Below, piece after piece: positions 1-8,619 of a stretch of 64,000 nt of DNA (its first letter is position 1; the number at the start of each line of letters is the position of its first letter). The position numbers and the translations under genes are program-made. Location: contig NZ_JACDNS010000010.1 in the NCBI RefSeq assembly GCF_017656495.1, positions 1 to 64,000 of the forward strand. Direction: 5' to 3'. The notes below the pieces were generated by a model. It was given only the letters and a program-made list of their open reading frames with translations, searched no databases and was not told the DNA's origin. Source of the stretch: Thermococcus sp. (GTDB lineage: Archaea; Methanobacteriota_B; Thermococci; Thermococcales; Thermococcaceae).

Positions 1-183
1 TGCGTAGGAAAAACTCCAGAAGAAGTTGCTGAGTGCATTAGGAAACTTTTAAACTCCAATCTTAAAAAGCTGAGGGTTCGAGCTCTTAGATATGTTAAGA
101 GGTTCAGCAGAGAAAGCTCCTCCAAAAAGTTCCTTAATGTATTGAATTCGCTGAGGGGACAAAATGAAGGCGAAAATGTCTGA
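1..183 (+). CDS. C-terminal end of a probable GT4 glycosyltransferase (partial)
   Basis: Frame 1 is open from the window edge to TGA at 181-183. The 60 visible residues (TPEEVAECIRKLL, then RALRYVKRFSRESSSKKFL) look like the last helices of a GT4/GT-B glycosyltransferase, where a TPEEVA-type helix follows the nucleotide-sugar site. It overlaps the next start by 20 bp, so the two are probably translationally coupled in the same surface-glycan operon. The catalytic part is outside the window, so the family is inferred from the tail and from neighbours. Confidence 0.6.
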   Translation, partial: CVGKTPEEVAECIRKLLNSNLKKLRVRALRYVKRFSRESSSKKFLNVLNSLRGQNEGENV

Positions 184-1390
184 ATACTTGGATGCTTTGC
201 TGAAAAATACTGAACAGTACTTAGTAATTAAAGATGAAATCGCCTACATAAAAGATCCCGTTTTTGGGATAGTGAGAAATAGAGTTAGCGCTGAGTATCT
301 GAAATCTATAATTCGATTATACGGGGAGTCTGAAAGAGATATTATTAAAAAACTTGTGTGTTTCCTTCTTTCGAGGCAGAATTTAAACGGCTCTTGGAAT
401 GAAATTCATCCCAATTACAACCAAGAATCGGCTCTCGTAACATCTTTTGTTGGAGAAGCTCTGCTTCTAGCTTTGCCATGTTTAGAGGGTGAACTGAAAG
501 AAAGAACAGAAAATGCTCTGCGGAAGGCGAGAGATTATGTCCTATCAAGTGAGATTGAGCAGGGATATTTTCTTAAGTCTAAGCTCTACACAGCTGACTA
601 TCTTAATGTTGATGCAACTTGTGGGGCTTTCTTAGCTCAGTATTACAAAGTTTTTGGAGATAAAGAAGCATTAGAAGGTGCAAAAAGAGCTGCGAGAAGA
701 GTATGCACATTTCAAGAAAAAGATGGAGCATTTCCATATACTGTGAACACAGGAAGTGAGAAGTATCCACTAAATGTTCCGTGCATTCACTACCAAGGTG
801 TTACGCTTTATTATCTCTCAAAGGTTCAAGAGGTTATTCGGGAAGAGTGGCTTAAGGAGTGTATGCTCAAGGGAACGCAATGGCTCTTGAATGTTCAAAG
901 AAATGATGGAAGATTTGATTGGTCAAAGAGCGGCTTGATGTTTGCTTATTATCTTACTGGAGCTTATGCATTTGGAATTGCCTCTTTTGTGTACGCATCT
1001 CAATGGGATGAGAAATATTTAGAGAACGCAGCAAAGCTATTGCCAATTCTGAATGAGAACACTCCGAATATAGTCCTCAGATGGGAGAAAGGAAAGTGGA
1101 GAGATTTCCCAAGAGATGTAGTTGTTTCATTTAAGAGTGCTTGGCTCGGGAATTATCCTGTAAAACACAAGCTATTTAGACTTGGCTATGCTATTTATAG
1201 GCAGATTGCAAGAAGAAGGTTCTCTGAAGATGTTAAGGAAGATATGATCTTCAAATTTGTAACAAAGCTTTTTGGAATAAAGACCTCAACAATTGAGCCT
1301 TCTAAGAACTTCCCTGACATGTTCATGACGTCTGAAGTCTTGGATTGTTTAAGCTATGCATTAACATTTTTGAAAGGTGAGAAACAATGA
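164..1390 (+). CDS. alpha/alpha-toroid (prenyltransferase/terpene-cyclase-like fold) protein of the glycan cluster
   Basis: 408 aa, cytoplasmic (no signal peptide or TM segment). Repeated helical-hairpin units carry QNLNGSW, QEKDGAFPYT and QRNDGRFDW blocks, the QxxDGxF-type repeat of the alpha/alpha toroid seen in prenyltransferases, squalene cyclases and some polysaccharide lyases. The ATG at 164 has a GAGGGG ribosome binding site at 153-158; an ATG at 176 is possible. Its TGA overlaps the next ATG (1387-1390). Position among glycosyltransferases suggests a glycan-related role, but substrate and reaction are unknown. The secreted 551-aa protein at 18374-20029 uses the same kind of repeat. 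Confidence 0.7.
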   Translation: MKAKMSEYLDALLKNTEQYLVIKDEIAYIKDPVFGIVRNRVSAEYLKSIIRLYGESERDIIKKLVCFLLSRQNLNGSWNEIHPNYNQESALVTSFVGEALLLALPCLEGELKERTENALRKARDYVLSSEIEQGYFLKSKLYTADYLNVDATCGAFLAQYYKVFGDKEALEGAKRAARRVCTFQEKDGAFPYTVNTGSEKYPLNVPCIHYQGVTLYYLSKVQEVIREEWLKECMLKGTQWLLNVQRNDGRFDWSKSGLMFAYYLTGAYAFGIASFVYASQWDEKYLENAAKLLPILNENTPNIVLRWEKGKWRDFPRDVVVSFKSAWLGNYPVKHKLFRLGYAIYRQIARRRFSEDVKEDMIFKFVTKLFGIKTSTIEPSKNFPDMFMTSEVLDCLSYALTFLKGEKQ

Positions 1391-2595
1391 GGATTCTCTT
1401 CTTTGCATCTAACTTTCCAGACCCAGTGAACAAAACATGGGCACCTTGGAACAAGAGTGCAGTTGATAGTGTTTTGGACTTTGCAGAGCCAATTGTGATA
1501 GCACCGAGGCCTTTTGCACCTCCCTTTTCCAAGTTTTCAAAGATACCTAGATATAACGAAAACTTTGGCTATCCAGTTCATTATCCTAGATTTTTGTACT
1601 TGCTTCCAAAATCCTTGTTTTATTGTCTAACGGGTGAATCTTACAGGTATTTTGTTGGAAGATATGTTCTGAAGGGCATAGAACAAGAAAATATTCAAAA
1701 GCCAGATGTTCTTCATGCATTACATCCTTATCTTGATGGTTATGGTGGCGTCCCAATTGCAAAGAAACTTAAGGTTCCTCTTGTGATAACAGTTCACAGT
1801 CCTAGCAATCTGAAGATATGCTCTAAAAAAGTACTTTCAGCTCTCAAGAGTGCAGACAAGGTTGTTGCAATCGCTGAATTTCTTGCTGATAAACTCATTG
1901 AGATAGGAATTCCCGAGGAGAAAGTTAATTACATAAGCTTAGGTGTTAATCCAGAAGAATTTAAGCCCCTAAACAGAGACGCTTCAAAAATTGTAGTCCC
2001 AAAATACAGACTATCGGCTAATGATAAAATAGTCCTGTATGTGGGGCAGCTAATACCTAGAAAGAATCTTAAAACCTTCCTAAGGGCAATTCCCTTGGTT
2101 TTACGTGAACTCCCCGAAGACATTAAAAAGAATGTCAGGTTTATCATTGTTGGAGATGGACCAGAGAAGAAGTCTTTACAGGAATTAACATACGAATTAA
2201 AGATTAGTGGTTATGTAATTTTCACAGGTAGGGTCTCTTTTGAAGAACTAAAAGAGTGGTATGGTGTTGCTGATATATTTGTGCTCCCAAGCCTCTCTGA
2301 AGGGAAGCCAGTTGCGATATATGAGGCTATGAGTAGTGAATGTGCAGTTATTGCGTCCAATATAAATGGAATCCCAGAGCAAGTTTTTGACAATGTTAAT
2401 GGATTCCTTGTAAGTCCAAATGATGTGAAGGAATTAGCAAGAAAAATAATTTATCTCCTTGAAAATGAACAAGAATTGGAGAGTATGAAGAAAGAGAGCA
2501 GGAAGTTGTTGTTTAAACTTGGCTACACTTGGGAAGAATATGGAATAAGAATAAAGCAGATTTATGAGTCACTCCTAAATTCGCAAGGCATATAA
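1387..2595 (+). CDS. GT4-family glycosyltransferase
   Basis: 402 aa with a GT-B architecture. The N-terminal half has a Rossmann start (MRILFFASNFPDPVNKTWAP) and DVLHALHPY; the C-terminal donor-binding half has ILYVGQLIPRKNLKTFLRA (about 217-236) and the GT4 signature FVLPSLSEGKPVAIYEAMS with the conserved Glu pair. Related proteins transfer hexoses from nucleotide sugars to lipid-linked glycans at the inner membrane face. The ATGA overlap with the toroid gene and the 5-bp gap to the start region of the next gene indicate one operon. Sugar specificity cannot be read from the sequence. Confidence 0.85.
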   Translation: MRILFFASNFPDPVNKTWAPWNKSAVDSVLDFAEPIVIAPRPFAPPFSKFSKIPRYNENFGYPVHYPRFLYLLPKSLFYCLTGESYRYFVGRYVLKGIEQENIQKPDVLHALHPYLDGYGGVPIAKKLKVPLVITVHSPSNLKICSKKVLSALKSADKVVAIAEFLADKLIEIGIPEEKVNYISLGVNPEEFKPLNRDASKIVVPKYRLSANDKIVLYVGQLIPRKNLKTFLRAIPLVLRELPEDIKKNVRFIIVGDGPEKKSLQELTYELKISGYVIFTGRVSFEELKEWYGVADIFVLPSLSEGKPVAIYEAMSSECAVIASNINGIPEQVFDNVNGFLVSPNDVKELARKIIYLLENEQELESMKKESRKLLFKLGYTWEEYGIRIKQIYESLLNSQGI

Positions 2596-2630
2596 GTTTA
2601 TTGTTTGAGAGTAGTTCAGAAGGTGGGAAT

Positions 2631-4019
2631 ATGGCTAATGATGAAATAAAGAAAGTTTTACTGATAACTATTGACTGCTTTCGTGGAGATCATCTTCATT
2701 ACAACGGTTATGAGAGAGAAATAACCCCAACAATGGATAAGCTTGCCAAAGAAGGTTCTAACTTCTTCATGGCATTCTCAAATGGTCCACATACCCATTA
2801 CTCTTTCCCTTCAATTTTAACATCAACATATCCTCTGATGTTTGAAGGTCCAAAAATTGGAGCTGGAAGGATAACTTTAGCCGAAGTCATGAAGATGCTT
2901 GGATTCAAAACTGTTGGATTGAACTCCAATCCCTTCCTTTCGGAGTACTTTGGATATGGAAAAGGATTTGACGTGTTTAATGATTTTTTGTCTGGTGAAA
3001 GAGCAAAGAAGAAGAGTTCTCTTGCTGTAAAATTGAGAAAGAAAATCTCAAGAGGTAGCATAATTTATAGATTTCTCCAATTTATTGATAAGTATACGTC
3101 AATAAAAAACCGCAAAACTCCTTATATAACAGCGGATGAACTTAGAAGCAGGGTTATTGATTATTTGGAAAGATACAAAGATGAAAAAGTTTTTTTGTGG
3201 GCTCATTTCATGGATGCTCATTACCCATATCTTCCGGATAAAGAAATAATGGAGAAACTTGGTTTTAAAGATGTTAGCGACTTTAAGAAAGCAAGACTCT
3301 TCACTAAGATGCTCAATGCCCCAGAGAAAGTCACTCCAGAGGAAGCTCAGATTTTAATTAACCTGTATGATGCTCAGATTTACACAATAGACCAAGAAAT
3401 AGGGAAAATCCTTGAGTATCTTGATGAAAACGGACTGCTGGATGAAACACTAATTGTAATCACGGCAGATCATGGTGAAGAATTTGGAGAGCATGGAGAC
3501 TTTACACATAGAGTTGATAAGGACAAACCAACATTATACAATGTTCATATCCATGTGCCTCTGATTTTTTACTCTGGTAACTGGGAGTATGATGATGTGG
3601 ACAAAAACGTATCCTTAATTGACTTAGCACCGACCATTGTTGATCTCGTGGCTTCTCAAAAAGTGAAGAAGTTTATGGGCAAAAGTTTGATTCCATTGAT
3701 GAGTGGAGAGGAAAGTAAACACAGGTCATTTTACTCAGAGCACGAATATCAAGAAAGCGAGATTGTTGGGAACATAATGAAAGAAAGGAAGAAGGCAATT
3801 GCCTACATTGAGTACCCGTATAAGTTGATTTATTACGAAGGTGACAGCAGTTATCGGCTTTACAATTTTGAAGAAGACCCAGAGGAGAGAAGCAATTTGA
3901 TTAATGAACCAGATTATCAAAAAGTTGCTCTATATATGAAGGAGAAAATTAAAGGGCATTTGAGGGAAATAGAGTTGTCAAAGGTCAGGATTAAGATGAA
4001 ACGATTGAAATTAGTTTAA
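2631..4019 (+). CDS. alkaline-phosphatase/sulfatase-superfamily enzyme, possible glycan-modifying transferase
   Basis: 462 aa. Metal-binding motifs of the superfamily are present: ITIDCFRGDHL near the N-terminus, HFMDAHYPY in the middle and ITADHGEEFGEHGDF towards the C-terminus. The residues around the expected nucleophile read HTHYSFPSIL, without the C/S-x-P-x-R formylglycine motif of true sulfatases, so a phosphotransferase or hydrolase is as likely as a sulfatase. The start is set at ATG 2631 because AAGGTGGG (2620-2627) sits just upstream; the in-frame TTG at 2601 has no such site. No TM segment is seen. It may decorate surface polysaccharide with a sulfate or phosphate group. Confidence 0.75.
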   Translation: MANDEIKKVLLITIDCFRGDHLHYNGYEREITPTMDKLAKEGSNFFMAFSNGPHTHYSFPSILTSTYPLMFEGPKIGAGRITLAEVMKMLGFKTVGLNSNPFLSEYFGYGKGFDVFNDFLSGERAKKKSSLAVKLRKKISRGSIIYRFLQFIDKYTSIKNRKTPYITADELRSRVIDYLERYKDEKVFLWAHFMDAHYPYLPDKEIMEKLGFKDVSDFKKARLFTKMLNAPEKVTPEEAQILINLYDAQIYTIDQEIGKILEYLDENGLLDETLIVITADHGEEFGEHGDFTHRVDKDKPTLYNVHIHVPLIFYSGNWEYDDVDKNVSLIDLAPTIVDLVASQKVKKFMGKSLIPLMSGEESKHRSFYSEHEYQESEIVGNIMKERKKAIAYIEYPYKLIYYEGDSSYRLYNFEEDPEERSNLINEPDYQKVALYMKEKIKGHLREIELSKVRIKMKRLKLV

Positions 4020-4034
4020 CAGTGGGTGAATTAT

Positions 4035-5180
4035 GTGTCATTGAGAATAACTTTAATGCTCCCATATACTGAAAAGCCGTATGGTGGAGCTAGGGCTGTT
4101 GCGTACAATACAGTTGAAGGATTTAGGAAAATTGCAAAGCTGCTTGAAAAGAATGATGTTCATCTGACAATAGTTTCGACAGCGAGAGATGCTGTTATTT
4201 CAAAAAAAGATATACATCCAAATATTGAAATTCTGCACTATAAGTTTCCCTCTTTTGCAACATTTTCTGGGGCTTTTCACTCTTATAAGAAAAATAAGTA
4301 TTTTTTCTTATCTTCTGATTTAGTGCATGCTCATGATATCTACAATGCTTTTGCTTCATCTCAAACTGGAACTAAGACAATTATGACACTTCATGGACTT
4401 TATTGGAGGGATTTAAAGGTTGATAAGTTCAATGTCCAAAAACTCTTTTATTATGGCTGGAATACCATTCAGTTTATGCACGCATTTCATACATTAACAA
4501 AATTTGTTGCAATATCTCGTTATGTTCAGAGAGAGCTCAAGAGATTAGGAATTTATGATGAATTTAAGGTTGTCATTATTGAGAACCCAATTAGAGATAA
4601 TCTCTTTAATATAAAGCGTGCGGAGAGAGAGAATCTAATATTATATCCAGCAAAGATTTACCCATTGAAAAATCAGTTGACATTCATCAGGGCTATTGGA
4701 ATATTAAGGAACCAGACCAAAGAGGATTTTAAAGTAATCTTTGCTGGTAAGGTTGTTGATGCTCTTTATTATTCACAGCTCTTATCTGAAATAAAAAAAC
4801 TCAATCTCCAAAAGTACATCAAATTCGAGCTTTATCCGTATGAAAAAATGCCCAGCGTGTATGCCCAGTGTTCTATCACAGCATTAACATCTTATCATGA
4901 AAATGCTCCAATGACTATTTCAGAGTCATTTGCTGTTGGTGTCCCAGTGATTGCTTCTAATGTCGGCGGAATTCCTTACATGGTTAGCCATGGAAAGGAT
5001 GGATTCATAATTCAACCCAATAGTCCTGGAGATATTGCTGAAAGACTTTTAATCTTACTGGAAGATAGAAAGCTACGAAAGAGGATGGGAAAAGAAGCGA
5101 AGAAGAAGGCTCAAGAGAGATGGAGGGATAGGATTATAGCTAAAAATCTCTTAAACTTGTATTTACAATTAGGGGGATGA
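4035..5180 (+). CDS. GT4-family glycosyltransferase
   Basis: About 381 aa, GT-B fold. The N-terminal glycine-rich acceptor loop reads KPYGGARAVAYN; LVHAHDIYNAF follows in the N domain, and the donor-domain signature NAPMTISESFAVGVPVIAS lies near 295-315. The start is GTG 4035 (MSLRITLMLPY), 5 nt after GGTGA (4025-4029); GTG 4026 would overlap that site. It ends in TGA directly before the start of the GT2 relic at 5182. Third GT4-like gene in the cluster, likely adding another sugar of the same glycan. Confidence 0.82.
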   Translation: MSLRITLMLPYTEKPYGGARAVAYNTVEGFRKIAKLLEKNDVHLTIVSTARDAVISKKDIHPNIEILHYKFPSFATFSGAFHSYKKNKYFFLSSDLVHAHDIYNAFASSQTGTKTIMTLHGLYWRDLKVDKFNVQKLFYYGWNTIQFMHAFHTLTKFVAISRYVQRELKRLGIYDEFKVVIIENPIRDNLFNIKRAERENLILYPAKIYPLKNQLTFIRAIGILRNQTKEDFKVIFAGKVVDALYYSQLLSEIKKLNLQKYIKFELYPYEKMPSVYAQCSITALTSYHENAPMTISESFAVGVPVIASNVGGIPYMVSHGKDGFIIQPNSPGDIAERLLILLEDRKLRKRMGKEAKKKAQERWRDRIIAKNLLNLYLQLGG

Positions 5181-5181
5181 A

Positions 5182-5241
5182 ATGATGGAGAAAATTTCAG
5201 TTGTTCTTTGGACATATAACATGAGTGAATTTGGGGGGTAA
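5182..5241 (+). pseudogene. 19-codon relic of a GT2 glycosyltransferase
   Basis: A well-placed AGGGGGATGA site precedes ATG 5182, which opens MMEKISVVLWTYNMSEFGG and then hits TAA at 5239-5241. The first 13 residues match the canonical N-terminal strand of GT2 enzymes (hydrophobic run ending in T-Y-N). The sequence then runs straight into the GGGGGG ribosome binding site of the next gene. The rest of the coding sequence appears to have been lost by an internal deletion. It may still be translated as a leader peptide. Confidence 0.55.
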
Positions 5242-5245
5242 AAAC

Positions 5246-6328
5246 ATGGTAAGTGCGCTCCTGCTTAAAACATGGATGATAAATATTGGAAACGAGATTA
5301 TTGAAAATGGTGCAAAGGTGGCAATTAAGCAAGCAGTTCCCGATCTTAAATTGTTTGAAACAAGTGGCTATTCATATCATTTAGTTTATTCTAAGTTCAG
5401 ATATAGTCTTAGCTCAAGCTTATTAAATAAATTAGGATTTCAAAGAGAGGTCGATGAGAGATGGTATAGAAACTTGATTAGTTCTGTATATTTAATTCAT
5501 AATGAGAGTATAGATTTTGCAGTTTTTCCGGGATGCATACTTGACAAGTTTACCCTTCCTAGATATTATCCAATCTTATTAAAACTAATGAGTAAAGGAA
5601 TTCCAATTATACTATTAGGCGCTGGTGGACATGATTATACAAAAACTACAGTTGATTATGTTTCTAAAATTTTAAAGAAGCTTAAGCCCCTAGCACTGAT
5701 AACAAGGGATTCTGTTGCTTATGAATATTACTCACAGATTTCAGAAATTAAGTATGTATATAACGGAATTGATTGTGGATTCTTTATAAATGACTGGTAT
5801 CAGCCTCCCCAAGCAGATAAAAAATTTATCGTACTAGCTTTTGATAAAGCGTCCAAAGTCCCCTCCCATGTTTTAGACCGAATCAGATCAATTGATTCAG
5901 ATGTTACTGTGATATTTACTACACATAGGCCTTTTAATTACATTTACTATACTATCCCTGCCGATGTTTTTGCTAGATTACCAATTGCAATATCCAGATT
6001 TCTATTAGCTCGTAGAGAGTTGTTAAAATCGGATCGTAATTTATTAAACAAAGAGACTGTCTTCATATCTGATAATGTCAAAGATTATTTGTTCTTATAT
6101 AGCAATGCAGTTGAAGTTCATTCTGACAGAGTACATGCAGTAGTATCTTCCTTAGCTTATGGCACTAAAGCGTGGTTATATTATAATACTCCACGAGTAT
6201 TGTTATTTGAGAATGTTGGAGCTACTATAAACGAAAATTTAATTATTGTGAACAAAAAAGTGCTGACAAAAAAGAAAAAAGAACTAATAACTTTCTTGAG
6301 AGATATTATCGAGGACAATTTTAAATGA
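5246..6328 (+). CDS. polysaccharide pyruvyltransferase-like protein
   Basis: 360 aa. NIGNEIIENGA at the N-terminus, PIILLGAGGHDY (about 122-133), TRDSVAYEYY and a late EVHSDRVHAVVSSLAYG block (H-x-DR-x-HA) are characteristic of the PS_pyruv_trans (CsaB/WcaK-like) family, which adds ketal pyruvate to surface sugars. ATG 5246 follows GGGGGG at 5233-5238. It is the last rightward gene of the cluster and overlaps the flippase tail-to-tail by 45 bp (6284-6328), so both C-termini are encoded on opposite strands of the same DNA. Confidence 0.75.
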   Translation: MVSALLLKTWMINIGNEIIENGAKVAIKQAVPDLKLFETSGYSYHLVYSKFRYSLSSSLLNKLGFQREVDERWYRNLISSVYLIHNESIDFAVFPGCILDKFTLPRYYPILLKLMSKGIPIILLGAGGHDYTKTTVDYVSKILKKLKPLALITRDSVAYEYYSQISEIKYVYNGIDCGFFINDWYQPPQADKKFIVLAFDKASKVPSHVLDRIRSIDSDVTVIFTTHRPFNYIYYTIPADVFARLPIAISRFLLARRELLKSDRNLLNKETVFISDNVKDYLFLYSNAVEVHSDRVHAVVSSLAYGTKAWLYYNTPRVLLFENVGATINENLIIVNKKVLTKKKKELITFLRDIIEDNFK

Positions 6329-7531
6329 CAAGATAGTTGCTAATGCTTGACTCACTACTGTTGCTATAGCTGCCCCATAGTAACTGTAACTTTGGATGAG
6401 GAAATAGTTCAAGACAACATTAAGCAGAGCTGTAAATGCGGTTATCTTTGTAAAGCTTAGTTCTTTTCCAGTTGCATTTAAAAAACTTCCAAGAAGAGAA
6501 TTCAAAAACATAAAAGGGACTGCAACAGCAAGCACTCTCAAAACTCCAACACTCTTAGTGAATCCAGCACCAAAAACAATGGTTATTGCAAAATTAGCAA
6601 AGATGTAATACCCTATAACTCCCAGTAGTCCAATAGCTAAAAGTATCTGAAAGCTTTTTTTGAACAAAATGTTTAGTGTCTTCTTGTTTTCTTCCCATAA
6701 TCTTGCCATAGAGGGCATTGTTGTTGCAACAACTATGTTAGGAATAAAAAGTGCAACTTGTATCAGTGTGTATGCAGCACGATAAATTCCCACATCATAA
6801 TCTGGTCTAAACAAACCAAGCATAACAACATCAGTTCTATAGTAAATCATTGTAAAGAGGCTGATAAGCCAGAAAGGATACGAATGTTTTAGGAGATTAA
6901 CCCATACAACAGGCTTAAACTCGACTCTAATTTTTTCAAAAAACTTTGAACCCCAGTATATACGTAGAGAGTCTCTTAAGAGATATCCAGCCAGAATTGC
7001 TAATATGAACAGTGCTAATTCTCTTTTAACATATAATACTGCACTTCCCACAAAAAATGCCCAAACTCTTTCAATTACTTTTGCAATACCTTCGTATTTT
7101 GTAACTTCATGAGCGAACATAATTCTTGTAAAGAAATATGACACCTGTAAGAGGATATTCTCCAATGCGACAATGATAATTAAACTTTTAATAATGTTCG
7201 ATTTATTGAGTTGAAGAGCAAGAAAAATTATTATTCCAAAGTTGATTACAGCTAAAGTTATCTTAAACCCTAAGGCATATGGAAACAGTTCATTTTTTCT
7301 TTCTTTATTTCTTGCAATTTCCCTCATAACATAATAACTAACACCCAAATCAGAGAATATTGAGGTTAAGGCAACAAATGAGAAGATAAATGAATATTGG
7401 CCAAGCCCTTCAGGACCTAAAGTTCGGCTTAGGAGTATTATCACACCGTAAGCTAATAACCTTGATATTATTTCTGCACTAAATAACCAGCTAGCATTTT
7501 TGAGTAATCTAAGTTTTAGGTTATCACTCAT
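6284..7531 (-). CDS. Wzx-like polysaccharide flippase (MOP superfamily)
   Basis: About 415 aa with 12-14 hydrophobic segments. N-terminal LKNASWLFSAEIISRLLAYG and LLSRTLGPEGLGQYSFIFSF are typical of the polysaccharide-biosynthesis/flippase family, which moves lipid-linked glycans across the membrane. The start is ATG 7531 (MSDNLKLRLL); an upstream TTG at 7540 would add MVT. No clear ribosome binding site is seen, but CTTTTTAAG on the minus strand just upstream could be a TATA element for a nearly leaderless message. It faces the glycosyltransferase operon and completes a glycan assembly/export set. Confidence 0.85.
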   Translation of the reverse strand: MSDNLKLRLLKNASWLFSAEIISRLLAYGVIILLSRTLGPEGLGQYSFIFSFVALTSIFSDLGVSYYVMREIARNKERKNELFPYALGFKITLAVINFGIIIFLALQLNKSNIIKSLIIIVALENILLQVSYFFTRIMFAHEVTKYEGIAKVIERVWAFFVGSAVLYVKRELALFILAILAGYLLRDSLRIYWGSKFFEKIRVEFKPVVWVNLLKHSYPFWLISLFTMIYYRTDVVMLGLFRPDYDVGIYRAAYTLIQVALFIPNIVVATTMPSMARLWEENKKTLNILFKKSFQILLAIGLLGVIGYYIFANFAITIVFGAGFTKSVGVLRVLAVAVPFMFLNSLLGSFLNATGKELSFTKITAFTALLNVVLNYFLIQSYSYYGAAIATVVSQALATILSFKIVLDNISQESY

Positions 7532-7570
7532 TGTTACCAAAACTTAAAAAGTTTCCTAGAGTTAAAACTC

Positions 7571-7634
7571 TTGTGCAATGATGAGTGATGGGCGAACCGA
7601 GTTATGATGAAGGTTAGGTGATCGCTGAGCACAA
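7571..7634 (+). ncRNA. C/D box sRNA (2'-O-methylation guide)
   Basis: A perfect 6-bp terminal stem (TTGTGC 7571-7576 with GCACAA 7629-7634) closes box C ATGATGA (7578-7584), a 12-nt guide, a degenerate D' CCGA (7597-7600), a 3-nt spacer, C' ATGATGA (7604-7610), a 14-nt guide and box D CTGA (7625-7628). This is the archaeal C/D sRNA layout bound by L7Ae, Nop5 and fibrillarin. AAACTTAAAAAG (7550-7561) upstream may supply a TATA element. Targets of its two guides were not identified. Transcribed rightward, opposite to the flippase gene. Confidence 0.85.
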
Positions 7635-7663
7635 ACATTATAAGCTAAATCCCAGAGAGACCC

Positions 7664-7724
7664 TTGAAAGATGATGATTTCAGCCTTGCCTGAGATGTGA
7701 TGAGGGAGTGACGGACTGATTTCG
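7664..7724 (+). ncRNA. C/D box sRNA, D' guide matching 16S rRNA near position 902
   Basis: GAAA (7666-7669) pairs with TTTC (7720-7723) around box C ATGATGA (7671-7677), a 12-nt guide (7678-7689), D' CTGA (7690-7693), 3-nt spacer, C' GTGATGA (7697-7703), a second 12-nt guide (7704-7715) and box D CTGA (7716-7719). The first guide is the exact complement of GCAAGGCTGAAA, a segment of archaeal 16S rRNA as I remember it; by the N+5 rule it would methylate the G equivalent to E. coli G902. ATTATAAG at 7638-7645 is a plausible TATA box. The D-guide target is unknown. Confidence 0.9.
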
Positions 7725-7758
7725 TTAAATTTTTAAGCCTCTTTTCCTCCTTTTAATC

Positions 7759-8619
7759 ATGAGAGAGGTTTACAAACCAATATTTGTGAGTGTTATAGGC
7801 AACATTCTTCTGGCAATAATCAAAATTGCCGTTGGATTGGCTTATTCAAGTTTAGCCTTAATTTCTGATGGTATTCACTCTCTTTCTGATGTAATCACAA
7901 GTATTATTGGATTTGTGGGGATTAAGATAGCATCAAAGCCTCCTGACAAGTCTCATCCATTTGGACATTCACGTTTTGAGCCACTTTTTGCCTTTTTTAT
8001 TGGTTTGGCTTTGTTTTTAGTTGCTTATGAAATTGCAAGAGACTCTATAGGCAGATTATTAGCTGGAACTTCAATTGAAGTAAATTCCATAATGCTTGGT
8101 GTTGCAGTTATCTCGATACTTGTTAAAGAAGCAATGACTCAATATACCCTTTGGATTGGGAAGAAGCTTAACAATCAGATTCTTATAGCAGATGCATACC
8201 ACCACAGAAGCGATGTTTTAAGCACAATAGCTGTTCTTTTTGGTCTGCTAGCTGAGAAATTTGGATTTAAGTATGGCGATTCATTTGCAGGCTTCATTGT
8301 AGCGCTTTTTATAGGAAAAGTTGCCATTGAAATTATTCTTCAAAATGTAAACTACCTCACTGGAACTTCGCCGCCCTTTGAAGTTTGTGAAAAGATTAAG
8401 GAAACGGCTTTGAGTGTTAAGAATGTTGTGGGTGTTCATGATTTAAGAGCCCATTACGTGGGTCCCAAGCTTCACGTTGAGCTCCATATAGAAGTTCCAC
8501 CAAATTTGACGCTTAAAGAGGCCCATGATATTAGTGAAGAAGTGAAGAAGCGCATAGAAGAACTTGAAGAGGTTGAGAGGGCTTTTGTGCATGTAGATAT
8601 AAAAGGGATTACCAAATAA
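7759..8619 (+). CDS. cation diffusion facilitator (CDF) metal transporter
   Basis: 286 aa. About six TM helices are followed by a cytoplasmic ferredoxin-like C-terminal domain. The metal-site motifs ALISDGIHSLSD (TM2, D-x3-H-x3-D type) and ADAYHHRSDVLS (TM5, D-x3-H-x3-D) are present, with the family-typical KPPDKSHPFGHSRFEP loop between TM2 and TM3. CDF proteins export Zn, Mn, Fe or Ni in exchange for protons. No ribosome binding site is visible; AAATTTTTAAG at 7727-7737 lies about 25-30 nt upstream of ATG 7759, so the message is probably leaderless. Metal specificity is unknown. Confidence 0.88.
   Translation: MREVYKPIFVSVIGNILLAIIKIAVGLAYSSLALISDGIHSLSDVITSIIGFVGIKIASKPPDKSHPFGHSRFEPLFAFFIGLALFLVAYEIARDSIGRLLAGTSIEVNSIMLGVAVISILVKEAMTQYTLWIGKKLNNQILIADAYHHRSDVLSTIAVLFGLLAEKFGFKYGDSFAGFIVALFIGKVAIEIILQNVNYLTGTSPPFEVCEKIKETALSVKNVVGVHDLRAHYVGPKLHVELHIEVPPNLTLKEAHDISEEVKKRIEELEEVERAFVHVDIKGITK

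Noticed and set aside
2601-2630. TTG start for the sulfatase-like gene
   Set aside because: The AAGGTGGG site at 2620-2627 precedes ATG 2631, and the extension FESSSEGGN is not family-like.
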